Both the position numbers and the translations under genes were made by a program. The notes under the pieces are model-generated. The model was not told the origin of the DNA. It did not search any database and worked only from the letters and a program-made list of their open reading frames with translations. Shown here piece by piece: positions 46,309-57,003 of a stretch of DNA of 64,000 nt; the stretch's first letter is position 1, and each line of letters opens with the position of its first letter. This DNA is from Russula earlei (taxonomy: Eukaryota > Basidiomycota > Agaricomycetes > Russulales > Russulaceae), in NCBI GenBank assembly GCA_025769875.1, contig JAGFNK010000217.1:18530-82529 (forward strand), given 5' to 3'.

Positions 46309-48066
46309 TTAATACGTGGTTTGACCTGGGAATAAGGGGTAAGAGGACAGGATTATATGTCTGTCCTCTTGTAGGGAAATATGTGTATTATTCCCTAATG
46401 CATGCATTCCTTGTTGTAAAAACTCCCCCATAGATAATATCTGAGTGTTAATTTTCGGAATATAGAGAACAGGAGAAATGCACATGACAACTATTTTTGA
46501 GTTGACAGTGTGCCGAAGCAACACAGCACCTTTGCCTTCCACATATATTGTGTTATCGGCAGTTTTAACAGGGGATCTTTTGTGCGGCAAAGCTGGTGTA
46601 TACTCTATAAAGTCTTTTATTTCGAAGGTGAAGTGTGCGGACACGCCAGAGTCTAGGAGCCATAAGGATCCCATTTTACTCAAGTCATGCTTTCCTCTAC
46701 ATCTCGAACAATTTGTGTTACATTCACTATGCAGGGAACTACTCCCTGCGCTAATTTGTACATTTTGTGATACAAGTGAACACTTATTAGACATATCTAG
46801 CCTGCTTTGGGGCTGGGGAGATGCTAAAAGGTTCTTTAGCGAGTGAAAGAAGAGAGGGAGGCACACACACACTTTGTTATCTTTGGGGTTGCTGCCCCAA
46901 TCAAGCGGTTCGTCCAATGGAGTCGGAGCACGCTCAGGGGAGGCAGCACCTTCTGGGATACCATCATATATGTTGAATAAATCTGACATATTTGTTTGTG
47001 TGAAGTCGCCATCATCCTGGTCCATAGGCTCAGGGATGGGTGATGGTAGTTTGACTGCACTTGACGAGGCAGTGGATTGAGTCAAGATCTGCTGCTTGAG
47101 GGTCTTGACTGTCTGTATAGTGGGAGTTACCCCAAGGTCATCAGCAAGATCAAGCACTTTGTTTAAGGCCTTGTAAGGGCCATGAGTGCATTTGCAAGGG
47201 TCAGTCGCAGTAGAGACAGTACGTTGTTGGATCCCTGAAGGACCCAGATGGGCGATAGTGGTAATGGTTGGGAGTGGGAGTGCAGCAACGTCTGCAATAT
47301 GGGAGTGTCTAGGACCATGGCTGTGATTGGCCTTCTCCTTGCTTTTCCCTTTTCCTTTGCCACCGTGCTTACCGTGCTGGCACTTGTCCTTATCTTCATT
47401 GTGCTTGGGCTTATTGCCCTGCTGCTGATTGGAGAAGGAGGGGTCACCATGCTTGCGCTTGACAGCTGAGAGCTTCTGCACGCTGTGCTTCTTGCCTGTT
47501 CCGTGATTGATCTCAGTTTGATATTGAGAGATGATAGCCTCTTGCATGTCCTTAGCATTAAGGTCGGCTAGTTCATAGTTCTGAGTAACAATGTGGACAA
47601 GCATTTCCCATTTCTGGGGAATGGCAGCAAGCATGATGAGTGCCTGCAAGGTGTCAGGGATGTGAAGGGAGGAGGCGGTGAGACACTGGAACGCAGCGTG
47701 TATCTGATCCATTTGTGGGCCAGGGTGTTGGCTTGGGTTAATGCAAATGGAGATGGTCTCAGCATTATCCAGGGGCATAAGATCCTGCTGAATCGCGATG
47801 CTCGATCTAAGGACCATATGGCCAACTGCCATATCATTCCCTTTGTTCCATTCTTTCACAGCTGCCAGAGTGACAGCCTGGGCAGCAATCTCTTCGGGAA
47901 GAGGTGCCTGGGGAAGGGCAGGGACGATTGGCAGATCAAACATGCCATTGCAATAACCCCACAGTCCAACGGACATGAGGTAGGCTTTCATAGCCTTTGA
48001 CCAAATACCATAGTTTGCACCATCAAGGATGGGGACAACAGGGGCAGAGGGTTGAGATGACGACAT
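46309..48066 (-). CDS. copia Gag-protease
   Basis: The ATG at 48066 gives MSSSQPSAPVVPILDGANYG then IWSKAMKAYLMSVGLWGY, the start of a UBN2-type Gag. A Lys/His/Gly-rich middle (KDKCQHGKHGGKGKGKSKEK) may bind RNA in place of a clear CCHC knuckle. The C-terminal part has SLWLLDSGVSAHFT, the retroviral-type aspartic protease site, and VLYIPKINTQILSMGEFLQQ. It is 585 codons without a stop. The next frame (integrase) is not continuous with it at 46299. Confidence 0.85.
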   Translation of the reverse strand: MSSSQPSAPVVPILDGANYGIWSKAMKAYLMSVGLWGYCNGMFDLPIVPALPQAPLPEEIAAQAVTLAAVKEWNKGNDMAVGHMVLRSSIAIQQDLMPLDNAETISICINPSQHPGPQMDQIHAAFQCLTASSLHIPDTLQALIMLAAIPQKWEMLVHIVTQNYELADLNAKDMQEAIISQYQTEINHGTGKKHSVQKLSAVKRKHGDPSFSNQQQGNKPKHNEDKDKCQHGKHGGKGKGKSKEKANHSHGPRHSHIADVAALPLPTITTIAHLGPSGIQQRTVSTATDPCKCTHGPYKALNKVLDLADDLGVTPTIQTVKTLKQQILTQSTASSSAVKLPSPIPEPMDQDDGDFTQTNMSDLFNIYDGIPEGAASPERAPTPLDEPLDWGSNPKDNKVCVCLPLFFHSLKNLLASPQPQSRLDMSNKCSLVSQNVQISAGSSSLHSECNTNCSRCRGKHDLSKMGSLWLLDSGVSAHFTFEIKDFIEYTPALPHKRSPVKTADNTIYVEGKGAVLLRHTVNSKIVVMCISPVLYIPKINTQILSMGEFLQQGMHALGNNTHISLQEDRHIILSSYPLFPGQTTY

Positions 48067-48220
48067 AGTAGCTGTTAGAAGAGGGCTTAGAGGTTGTCAG
48101 TAAGAGTATTGTATTCAAACAAGCCGACATAGTCTCCCCATAGGGTAGACTAGCTTGCCGCAGCATGCAGGCTTCAGGGATGCTTCGCCATTGTTGCAGC
48201 TGATGAAGGCGCATGGCTTG

Positions 48221-48234
48221 AAGGGCCCATAACC
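48221..48234 (-). other. Primer-binding site of the copia element (half-tRNA-iMet type)
   Basis: Directly inside the 5' LTR the minus strand reads GGTTATGGGCCCTT. GGTTATGGGCCC is the site used by Drosophila copia, complementary to the anticodon-loop region of initiator tRNA-Met rather than its 3' end. Priming would need a cleaved tRNA half. Confidence 0.7.
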
Positions 48235-48608
48235 TGTTGCGCAGCATAGAGCGCAGCTAACAGGCCAATCAACCCACCTTAGAGGTTGTGCTGATATTGG
48301 GGTGTAGAGCGATGTGTATACTCGTCTACATGTATGGTATTTATACCTCTATGACCCAGGGCTGTTCCTAAGTCCAAAAGAGGTGACTACAGGTGTCCAC
48401 TATATCGCGCACTCAGTGACGCGTGATGTGGAAATGTTCTAGATGCAGCATAAGGCTGCATCTTGTGATAGATAGTGTAGTATGTGTAACCCTATTGCCA
48501 TAAGTGCATGTACTAAAGTTCTGTCTAACATGTAACATCTATGAGCGGATCTTGAACCTTGTATGAAGGTCTTCACCTTCTTTGATCTGTTCGGGTTCTG
48601 GTTCAACA
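48235..48608 (-). repeat. 5' LTR of the copia element
   Basis: 374 bp, the partner of 42315-42699. It keeps CG at several sites where the other LTR has TG or CA. Confidence 0.92.
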
Positions 48609-48613
48609 AGTTC

Positions 48614-50159
48614 AACTTGAAATGTTCAACATTCATTATCTGTTGCCGTCCCAGGGGGCTCTGCTGTCACTGCCATGTACAGTGTCAGAGTCCGAGTGCG
48701 AGAATGAACTGGTTAAGCACGGAAACGAACAGTAGTAGACCCAGCAATGGGACAGTGGCGTTTGATGGGACAATCATGGATTGAACCCCCCAATGGGTCA
48801 TTTTGCTCCAAAAAAAGAGGGAAAGACTCCTATTAGTGTCTACTTTATCAGTAAAGCACCAGCTAGATTTGTGGTGCATCCACAGATGTTGTCCCATTGC
48901 CTGGTGCCTGTCCCATTGCCGGGCCAACTACTGTACTATCACTAACTGGGAACTTGCCATTTCACTACCATCTTGCCAATTTCATTTCCCCTGTATCTGC
49001 TCAAACAACTCCATTTAAAAGTTTGTAGTTATACTATTGAGTGCCATTAATGTCATTCTATCAAAGAAAAATGGAGGACCATCAAGTTGGTTTGAAGGAA
49101 TATTTTGGCTGGGGTCACACCTGCATCACACCTGTCTGGACAGAGTTTGATTGTCCAACTAGTGTAAGTGGATTCTGGTCATGGTTGCATAAACAAATGC
49201 ACATGCCTCACATCCCCACTCACTGCCTCCTTACCTCATCTTCTTCATCCTTCCCCCATGATCTTGTCTGTCTGCCTATTTTCTCACTCCCACTCTCTTG
49301 ATGACCACCTTCCATCAATGTAGCCTCATCTGTTAACCCCAATGCTGCAAACTGTTGCCTCATGCCCTGTGGTCTGGCTGTCCTCTCAACTTTTGTTTTC
49401 CTTTTCACTGTGCCTCTCAGTTGTCTTGTGCATTTCACACCTTGCCTTTTATCTGCCTTGCTGCCACTCCTTGCTCATCTCTGCCTTTCATCATGTCTCA
49501 CTCCCACTCTCAACCAGCCTTGCCCATCCCCCCAACAACAGGACATGTGACGCATCCTCCCTTCACCTCCTTGCTTAATTCTGCCTCATCTTCTCCTTCA
49601 TCCTCCACCACCCACATCATCACCCCTGCCCATTGCCTTTCAAGTGGCCCTTGTTGTGCTGCTGCCTTTCCACCTCCTTTCCCCATTCCTTTTGCCAGTG
49701 GATTGCCCATCTTGGCTCAAGCCCCACACCTCCTCCCACTTGTCTTGCATGTGCCTCAGTTGCCATTGCCACCACTGCTGGACACCTCCTGCTGTCCCCT
49801 CCTGTCTCCTTGATTGCACTTTCCCTGGAACAGTAGTAGAAGGATCTGATGTTTTGGACTACAAGGTATGATACCCCGTTCTGATTTCCCTTATGATTGC
49901 CTCTCCCCTCTTTCACATTATGATCACCTTTGATTCCCTCTCGATTACTTTTGTTCTCCTCTACCTTGTGATACTTTACTTTCACCCACTTCCAATCACT
50001 CTGTTCCATCACTCTGATGAAGTCTCACTTTATGCATTCTGTACATGTCCCACCCCAAGTCTCCCTTTCTGTCTCCCACCCCTCCTCTCCCACTTCTCTT
50101 CTGAATCGCTACATTGTTGTTTAGTATAAATACTTAGCATGAACAATGCAAACTGGGTG
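48614..50159. other. Unassigned 1.5 kb between retrotransposons
   Basis: No supported gene. The GCAATGGGACA motif appears at about 48744 and twice in reverse at about 48890-48920. From about 49210 to 50110 the plus strand is strongly pyrimidine-rich, giving long Pro/Ser/Leu open frames (for example 49355-49813) that are compositional. It may be an old element body or U3-like sequence. No ends or target duplication were found. Confidence 0.45.
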
Positions 50160-50929
50160 TGTTGTTGTCAAGACTCACTGTTGAACTATCCAGTTCAAGA
50201 GCGAGGGATAAGCTCAAAGATGAGTTGATAGATGTCCAAGACAGTGTGGGCAAGAAGTAGAGTCCAAAGCAGCACCAAATACCAAAGTGGTATGGTTACT
50301 GGTATGTTAAGGCTCCAAAGTGCCTTAAATAAGATCAATGGTCGCATCTATGAACACGTCCTACCAATGCAGATATGCTTGAGTCAAGCAAGCAATACTC
50401 GTGGAGGGGAAGGAGTGTTAGATCCTTCTGGAGTATGGCAACAAGATGAGAGGGGCTCTGCAGACGGGGTAGGAGTCAACTGTTTGGGATTGGCAAACTA
50501 AGTTGAGCTTAGGGCTCAACTGTTACAACTGGGGGCCTTATATAGCCCTACAGGGTTAAGGTTTGTGCTACTGTAGTACTGGTCAGTGCTATAGAAGCAA
50601 AACACGGCTCATAGAAGTGAGGTTGCTTCTATGTAAACAATCTCGGTGCTGGAAGCATTAAGTGCTTCCCTAGTAGCAATCTCGGTGTCATAAGTACTTT
50701 CCTAATCAAGGAAGTGATGTATGTGGCAGTACAGGAACATCTGGAACAGAAGCAATGCTACTCATTGCTTCTTCAATATTTCTTCAGATACTGTAGATAC
50801 GATCAACGCGTTCCGAACGTGATATCAATGAACATAAATGATCAAGATCTGATGCACACATGATGCAAACGGTGCAGTCCATAGTTCAGGTGTTCTGGCA
50901 TCTTCCGGACCCCAAACCACTTGGTAACA
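50160..50929 (-). repeat. Probable 3' LTR of the older chromovirus
   Basis: On the minus strand a purine tract (GAAGGAGGGGTAA) precedes TGTTACCAAGTGG at 50929, a normal 3' LTR start. A TATATAAG box lies near 50545. The far end is placed at TGTTGTTGTC (50160) from the TG/CA rule. The partner LTR lies beyond the window, so the limits are unproven. Confidence 0.5.
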
Positions 50930-50970
50930 TTACCCCTCCTTCAGATTGGTGGTTCCACACACCAACAATT

Positions 50971-52950
50971 CTAAAATTGAGTGGTGGGGTCAATGCCATC
51001 ATCATCAAGAGGAGGAGGAGATGTGGTGAAGGTGTATCGGCCTTCTTCTGCTGCCTCATAGGCAGCCAATGCTGAGGCCACTATCACCTCTGACTCCTCA
51101 GTGATGGCTGAAGGAGACATGATCTGTGGGAGTCTGTCAGAGTCCCTAGGTAACCTCCTGACTGGAGGTGTGTCAGAGTGGAGAGGAGTCATAGTGAAAG
51201 GTTCTTGAACGGTCCTGGACCCTTCTCCTTTCACTACCTGCAGGATGCGTGGGTTAGCAGTGTCCTCCCTCTCCTGGTCAGACTTCCTCTTCCTGCTTGG
51301 GTGTGCCAGTTCCCATCCTCGGTGGAAAGGGCATGATCTGACAGGTGTATAGGAGTGATGATAAGGAGGCACTAGGCAATGTGAGGCAGCATCTGCTGCC
51401 AGCTGGTTGTTACAGCGTCGTGGCCATAAGAGCGTTAGCTCAAGGTTCAGTGGGGCCAAGTCCCTGTGACTTGGTTCAAGGGTTCAATGTGGCTGGCTCA
51501 AAGAGACCAGATCAGGGGTTTAGCGTCTCAAGGCTGAGTCAGACAATGACTCAGTCCGCAGACAGAGTCGATCTCCTGGTTTCACAGAAGAGGAGGACAA
51601 TGATGGAGAGGCAGAGGAGGAAGAGGAACACAAAGGTTCCTTGTGATGAACTTAGGTCAAGTAGAGTGTAAGCCAGCACAACACAAGTTGTGATTTGAGA
51701 GAGTACAGAGCAAAGGGATGCGACAGGAAATGGGACAAAGCTAAGCTTGGGGCATTCCCCAGCTTTTACAGGTGCTTAAATACTGTATGTAGCGAGGCTG
51801 TACAGTACTATAAGCAGAACAATAGATAAAGGTAGACCAATAGCAAAAGTAACTTGACAATAAGTGAAACACAATAAGGGATCACCATCAAGGGGTGAGA
51901 TGGTAACCACGGGGACAGAAAAGAATAATAATGAGAGGGATTATGGACGAACTGATAAGGGGGTAAATTACAACACTGGTCATGGCAATACTGGTGGGGC
52001 AGTGGACAGTACTTGTTAAAATGTCCTACCTCACCACAGTACTTGCATTGGTTCCTCTTCCTCCCCCCTTCTATCATGTTCAGTTGCTGAGGCTCTGGAA
52101 TAAAATCAGCCATTGCAGTAGACCCTTCTCCACTGCTGCAATAGGAATGGTAATAGATGGAGCTCTGGGGGGAAGGGTTTGGTGATGCTTCTGATCCCAC
52201 TCCTCCTCGAAGGCGCATACTGGACATGGTTTGGAGGACGTCAACCTCCTGCTCTGAATACCCTTGCACCGTTGTAGGTGTGGGGCTGGCTGGTACTGGT
52301 TCTGGGGTAGGGGTAGCATACCCCTGAGCAATGTCTGCCAAAGGCAGCTGAGGGACAAAGACGGGTAGAGGGGGAATGGGCTGCCCAGCCTGGTAGTTGG
52401 TGAGGAGTTCTTCAGCCCAGACACCTGGAGGGATTTCTCCCTGGCTACAGCCTGCTTCAATGAACTTCCAGCAACATGATCATACTTTGGCTGCTGCCAT
52501 TCTCTCCTTGGCTTCAGCCCTGCCTCTCTCTACTCCTTGCTTCTTGGCCAGGTATTTGCTGAGCTTGTAGCACAGCTGCTTCTCCTCTTCTTTGAGCACT
52601 TTATAGTTAGCCTCCAACATTTCTTGTTGGGTGTAGAGGTGGTCTAAGTGGTAGAGTTCTGCCTGCAGCCCATAGTTGCCTAGCAGGTAGAGGGTCTGTC
52701 TCCAGCGCCCTTCAAACTGCCTCTCTGTGTCGAAGCAGTCTAAATCATGTTCATCTTGGCCATAGTTATAGATGTTGTAACAAGGGGTGGCCTGGAGGAT
52801 CTTGCCATAGTCTGCATGGCCTTCTCCATTCTTCCCCCTCACTCTCAGCTCTCCCAAGGCAACGTCATAGGCCACATACCTGGCCGGTTTGTTGCCCCAA
52901 GTCATACCATCAGGGATGTCAATCCCTGTGTGATGTCTGTCAGCATCCCA
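50971..52950 (-). pseudogene. Extra 3' ORF of the older chromovirus, Cys/His-rich
   Basis: It follows pol in the same frame, separated by a TGA after HPGEPWV at about 52951. The N-terminal part reads NKPARYVAYDVALGELRVRG, then a predicted coiled coil (HLYTQQEMLEANYKVLKEEE). After a frame change come Pro/Thr-rich sequence and CKYCGEVGHFNKYC (CX2CX4HX4C), PLPHQYC and, beyond the solo LTR, SHCLVPPYHHSYTPVRSCP. It ends at 50971 with a basic then acidic tail. The same layout recurs in the young chromovirus. This is not the Gag knuckle, which lies upstream of protease. Function unknown; an RNA-binding role is inferred. Confidence 0.7.
51408..51975 (-). mobile_element. Solo LTR of the young chromovirus family, inside the older chromovirus
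   Basis: 568 bp with TG...CA ends, similar to 54973-55595 but more diverged and shorter. The target duplication CTGGT is on both sides (51403-51407 and 51976-51980). It cuts the extra 3' ORF just after its first knuckle. Confidence 0.9.
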
Positions 52951-54372
52951 TCATACCCAAGGCTCTCCAGGGTGGGCAACCTGGTCAAGAGTGCTGGTAG
53001 GGGGCATCACATCCCAGTCCCCAGGCTGAGCGTCGACTTGGTCAGCAGGGGGTCCAAATTTGAGAGGATGCATGTCCGCTTCTCCTTCTCCAGTGCTATG
53101 TTCATCCATTCCTTGGAAGAAGGCAAGGAGGGAAGCATTAGGAGTGGTAATTTCAAGTGGCCCCTCTGCACCAGAGAGGTTGGATTGGGGAACGATTTCA
53201 TTAGTGGGAGTTTGGGACATTTGTGAGCAACAATATGGGGATGAGGAAGTAGAGGGCATCTTTTGCTGGACTTTTATAACCCGTATGGCAGCGGGGTTCT
53301 TTCTGTGGTATTCCTCTATTAGTCTAGACACTTTGATGTTCTCTACTGGCTCCCAAGAGTCATGGGCTTTGGAGTATCCTTCCCACCGGACTTGATACTC
53401 CAGTTGTTTCCTCCTTCCAGTTCGTCTTGAACCTAAAATCATTGCTACTTCATATTCCTCTTCTCCTTCCACCAATTCTGCTTCTGGATTGGTGTAGTTG
53501 GTCCCATGCTCCTCTGTCTCCTTGTAAGGTGTCAATAAGGATGCATGAAACGCGTTATGGATCCTCCAGCAGCTAGGGAGATCCAATCTGTATGTCACCG
53601 GGCTGATCACCTCTGTGATTTCAAAGGGCCCATATCATTTTGGGTGTAGTTTCACTGTAGGATGTGTCACTTTTAGGTTGGTGCTGTCAAGCCATACCCT
53701 TTCTCCTTTCTGATAAGGTTGGAAACTGCTTCTTCGTTTCCACATTAGGGAAGCAATCTTCATCGCTTCTTGTGCCTGTGATCTCGCTTCCTGGATTCGG
53801 ACTTTCCAATTGTCTATTCTTGGTATCTTGCTTCCCCAATTTGGCTGGTGTGCCTTGGGCATAAAGCCCATCCATAAGAAGAAAGGGGACTGCTTGGTTG
53901 TCTCTGAAATGTTAGAATTCATCGTGTATTGCACCAGAGGCAGCCAGTCCACCCAATCATCTTGTTGGTGGTTGCAAAAGATCCTGAGTGATGTTTCCAT
54001 CGTCTGATTCATTCTTTCTGAATGTCCATCTGTCTGGGGATGGTAGGCAGTGCTGATATTCTGTTTGATATGCAGCTGGTCACAAAGTTCCCTAATGAAC
54101 TTGGAACTTATTAGTTTGTCTCGATCGGATATGATCTTGCTTGGTACTCCCACAAAGGGGAATATTCTGTCCTTGTAGAGCTGTGCTAGCTCTTCTGCAT
54201 CCATCTCTTCCTTGCAAGGAAGCAAGATGACGCCTTTAGTACAATCATGGTTGGTGACAGTCAATATACTGTCATATCCTTCGACTTTGGCAATTTGACC
54301 ACAAAGTCCATGCTGACAGTCGAGAAGGGAGTAGCCCCTTCTTCTGGTGGTATGGGATGCAGGGGAGGTCAA
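52951..54372 (-). pseudogene. Integrase and chromodomain of the older chromovirus
   Basis: The integrase has ILTVTNHDCTKGVILLPCKE, PSKIISDRDKLISSKFIREL and TAYHPQTDGHSERMNQTMET, covering the D,D-35-E core. It then has the GPF/Y-like GPFEITEVISPVTYRL. A chromodomain follows: EVAMILGSRRTGRRKQLEYQ, then VRWEGYSKAHDSWEPVENI. A stop lies between the two open stretches at about 53632. Chromodomains direct such elements to heterochromatin marks. Confidence 0.88.
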
Positions 54373-54972
54373 CTTGGATGAGTGTTTGACTTGTTACTTT
54401 GGCAAATTGCACATCCTTCCACATATTGGTCGACAAAGCGTCTCACGGTGGGCCACCAGTAGTATCGCATCATTCCCAGTTATGTTTTAGCTTTCCCTGG
54501 GTGTCCTGCTGTGGGACTGTCATGATACTGTTCCAGTAATGTCCTGTGGGTCCCTTCGTCACCTGTAACCACCAAGGCTTCATTATTCCACCATAAGCTA
54601 TGTCACTTCTCCAGTCAGTGTCTCTGTACCCAATCAAGTAACTTTAATCGGTGTCTTTCTTCCCCTTGTTGGTTCTTTATCTGTTCTTCCAATGCAGTTG
54701 TATGCATTACTCAAATAAAAAGGTGGTCAGGTAGCGCAACCACTTCTTCTTTATCCCATTGTCCATCATCAAGGTCAGGTCTCCTCGACAGGGCATCTGC
54801 TTTATTCCTTGCCCCTGCCTGGTGTTTCAGTTCTAAGTCGAAGTCCGCCAAGAAGGTAATATATCTTGCTACTTGACCGTTTATTTGCTGAGGGTGTCGG
54901 TAATGCAACAGGTTCGCATGGTCTGTATAGACCACCACCTTATGCTTTGCTCCCATGAGCAGGTGTCTCCAG
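54373..54972 (-). pseudogene. RNase H end and integrase zinc domain of the older chromovirus
   Basis: HKVVVYTDHANLLHYRHPQQ and GARNKADALSRRPD are the RNase H end. The HHCC region (YHDSPTAGHPGKAKT, VEGCAICQSNKSNTHPS) is readable in frame but holds several TGA/TAG stops. The left half of the RNase H lies at 62707 onward, on the other side of the nested insertion. Confidence 0.8.
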
Positions 54973-55595
54973 TGTTATGGCGTCGCGGCCGTAAGAGCGT
55001 TAGCTCAGGGTTCAATGGGGCCAAGTCCCTGTGACTTGGTTCAAGGGTTCAATGGGGGCCGGCTCAAGAGAGACCGGATCAGAGGTTTAGCGTCTCAAGG
55101 CTGAGTCAAACGATGACTCAGTCTGCAGACAGAGTTGATCTTCTGGTTTCACAGAAGAGGAGGATGGTGAGAGAGAGGCAGAGGAGGAAGAGGAACACAA
55201 GGGTTCCCTGGTGTGCTCAAGTCAAGCAAGGTGTAAGCCAGCACAACACAAGTTGTGATTGAGAGACAATTTACAGGGTAAAGGGATGCGACAGGAAGTG
55301 GGACAAAGCTAAGCTTGGGGCATTCCCCAGCTTCTACAGGCGCTTAAATACTGTATGTAGCCAGGCTGTACAGTACTATGAGCAGAACAATAGATAAAGG
55401 TAGATCAATAGCAAAAGTAACTCAACAATAGGTGAAACACAATAAGTGAAACACAATAGATGAAACATGGTAGGTGGAACACAATAGGGGATCACCATCA
55501 AGGGATGAAACCGTAACCATGGAGACGAGGATAACAAAGGAGAACAATAAGGAGAAGGATTATGGATGAACCGAAGAAAGGGGTAAACTACAACA
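54973..55595 (-). repeat. 3' LTR of the young chromovirus
   Basis: 623 bp, from TGTTATGGCG to CTACAACA on the plus strand. Its family also supplies both solo LTRs. It carries the TATTTAA box and the AAGCTTAGCTT segment described for the 5' LTR. Confidence 0.95.
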
Positions 55596-55612
55596 TCATG
55601 CCCCCTTCATGC
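55596..55612 (-). other. Polypurine tract of the young chromovirus
   Basis: The minus strand reads ATGAAGGGGGCATGA immediately before the 3' LTR. Confidence 0.65.
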
Positions 55613-56880
55613 TTAGTTTTCCGAACTAATCAGTTTCAGGTCCTGATTCGCAGAGTTCATCGCCTTTGACTTCTGGCCACGCGCTCTGGGGTCCCATTGC
55701 CCTAGGACAGAAACCTCTGTAGCTCCGATGGGTCCTTCTGAGGATGCAATCCGCCTGCCCACTACAGTTGGTGTGAGGTCTGTTGCAATCCTTGTTCCAA
55801 TGCCCTCTGGTGCTGCAATGTTTGCAGACATGTTGTCATTTCTGGAGTTGGTGTTGCTGCACCTTGGTCATACGTGCGGGGGTAAGAGGGGGTGTTGGGA
55901 GTACTAGCGTTGTGGGAATACATCTGAGGGAAGTGGGAGGGTGAGCCCATAGGGGCGTCGTTCTGAGACTGGTCAATGACACGAGGGAGGTATTCGAGGG
56001 GAGGGGTCAGGGAGAGGGGGGGGCGAGTGGGCAGTGGAGGAGAAGAAGTGGGTGGTTCTTTTGATTCCCCAATTTTGTCATAGCTCCCTGCCAGTGAGTA
56101 GTAAGGTCCAGTATCGTGGGTGAGACCCCCATCTGACATTAGGTTGTTGAGCTGGTGACAAACTCGGACGGAAGTGTTGTTGGCTCGGAGGCGACTGTGG
56201 ATGGCGGCGGTTTCTTTGGTGTGGGCCTGTATCTCATGAAGTCGATCAGCAAGTTGTCCCTGAAGGACGCTCAAGGCCCCTTGGATAGAGGCATGCTTGC
56301 CCTCCAAGACTTTTAACTGAAAGGAGGCGGTGCGGAGACGGTAGACATCAGCAAGAGCACCAGGGTCATGAAGGTTTTCGAGGGCTTGGGCGGCGTCGAA
56401 GTGAAAAGGGTGGTCCTCAATTAAGAGGTGGAGATCAGAGGCGGTCATGGAAGGGTGGGGGGCAGAGACCACAGGTCAGGCGACAAGCCTTTCCCCATAT
56501 GCGGGCTCCCCTCGTCCCATAGTTCCTAGAAGCATGGGCTCGTTGTTGTATAGGGCGACGCGTAAGTACAGCAAAAGGCATTTTCATCCATTAACATGAA
56601 TGTAGAAAGGAGGAACATGCGTGTAGGGTTCGTAAATGAACCAAGGGGGGCCAGGGTGAGTGGGGTCTGCTTCAGTCGGGGTGGGTGAAGGGGTTCCCTC
56701 GCGGATGGCGAGCGGGTTGAGGGTGGCGGCGAGGTCCTGGAGTTCGGTTTCTTCTGGGACAATGAGGGTGCGTTGGTCAATGATGTGTTGAATGATCTCG
56801 GGCAAGAGGGGTTCTTGTTTGATGGTAGGGGAAGGAGTGAGAATAGGTAGAGGAGACGAGTTGGGAGCGGGAGATGACAT
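55613..56880 (-). pseudogene. Extra 3' ORF of the young chromovirus, Cys/His-rich
   Basis: The ATG at 56880 gives MSSPAPNSSPLPILTPSPTI in the same frame as pol, 124 bp after the pol stop. It runs through HPGPPWFIYEP, then two TGA codons (near 56584 and 56480), then a coiled-coil part (LKVLEGKHASIQGALSVLQG) and a Pro/Ser-rich part. A +1 shift near 55835 leads to CKHCSTRGHWNKDC (CX2CX4HX4C), NRPHTNC and DCILRRTHRSYRGFCPR, ending near 55625. HPGxPW, the coiled coil and the Cys/His module align with the extra ORF of the older element. The function is unknown; no envelope features (signal peptide, membrane span) are seen. Confidence 0.7.
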
Positions 56881-57003
56881 AGGAGTATTGTAAGTGGAGG
56901 TAGCATGTTCGTGATGCCAGGCCGACCACTCTGAAGGAGTGGGGGTATTTATGGAAGCTGATCATATGATGTGATTCCATACTAGATCCATAAGTACTGC
57001 CCT

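Larger units (their letters stand above)
42315..48608 (-). mobile_element. Full-length Ty1/copia LTR retrotransposon with a solo LTR inside
   Basis: Two LTRs (42315-42699 and 48235-48608) bound the element and are flanked by the 5-bp target duplication AGTTC (42310-42314 and 48609-48613). Reading on the minus strand, the order is LTR, primer site, gag-protease, integrase, reverse transcriptase-RNase H, polypurine tract, LTR. Integrase before reverse transcriptase defines copia. The integrase is damaged by a deletion, RNase H is cut off by one TGA, and a foreign solo LTR sits in pol at 44822-45435. The copy is therefore dead but recent enough for its structure to be complete. Confidence 0.93.

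Noticed and set aside
49355..49813. 152-codon Pro/Ser/Leu-rich plus-strand open frame
   Set aside because: It lies in a pyrimidine-rich block; all three frames are open over parts of it, so the composition explains it.
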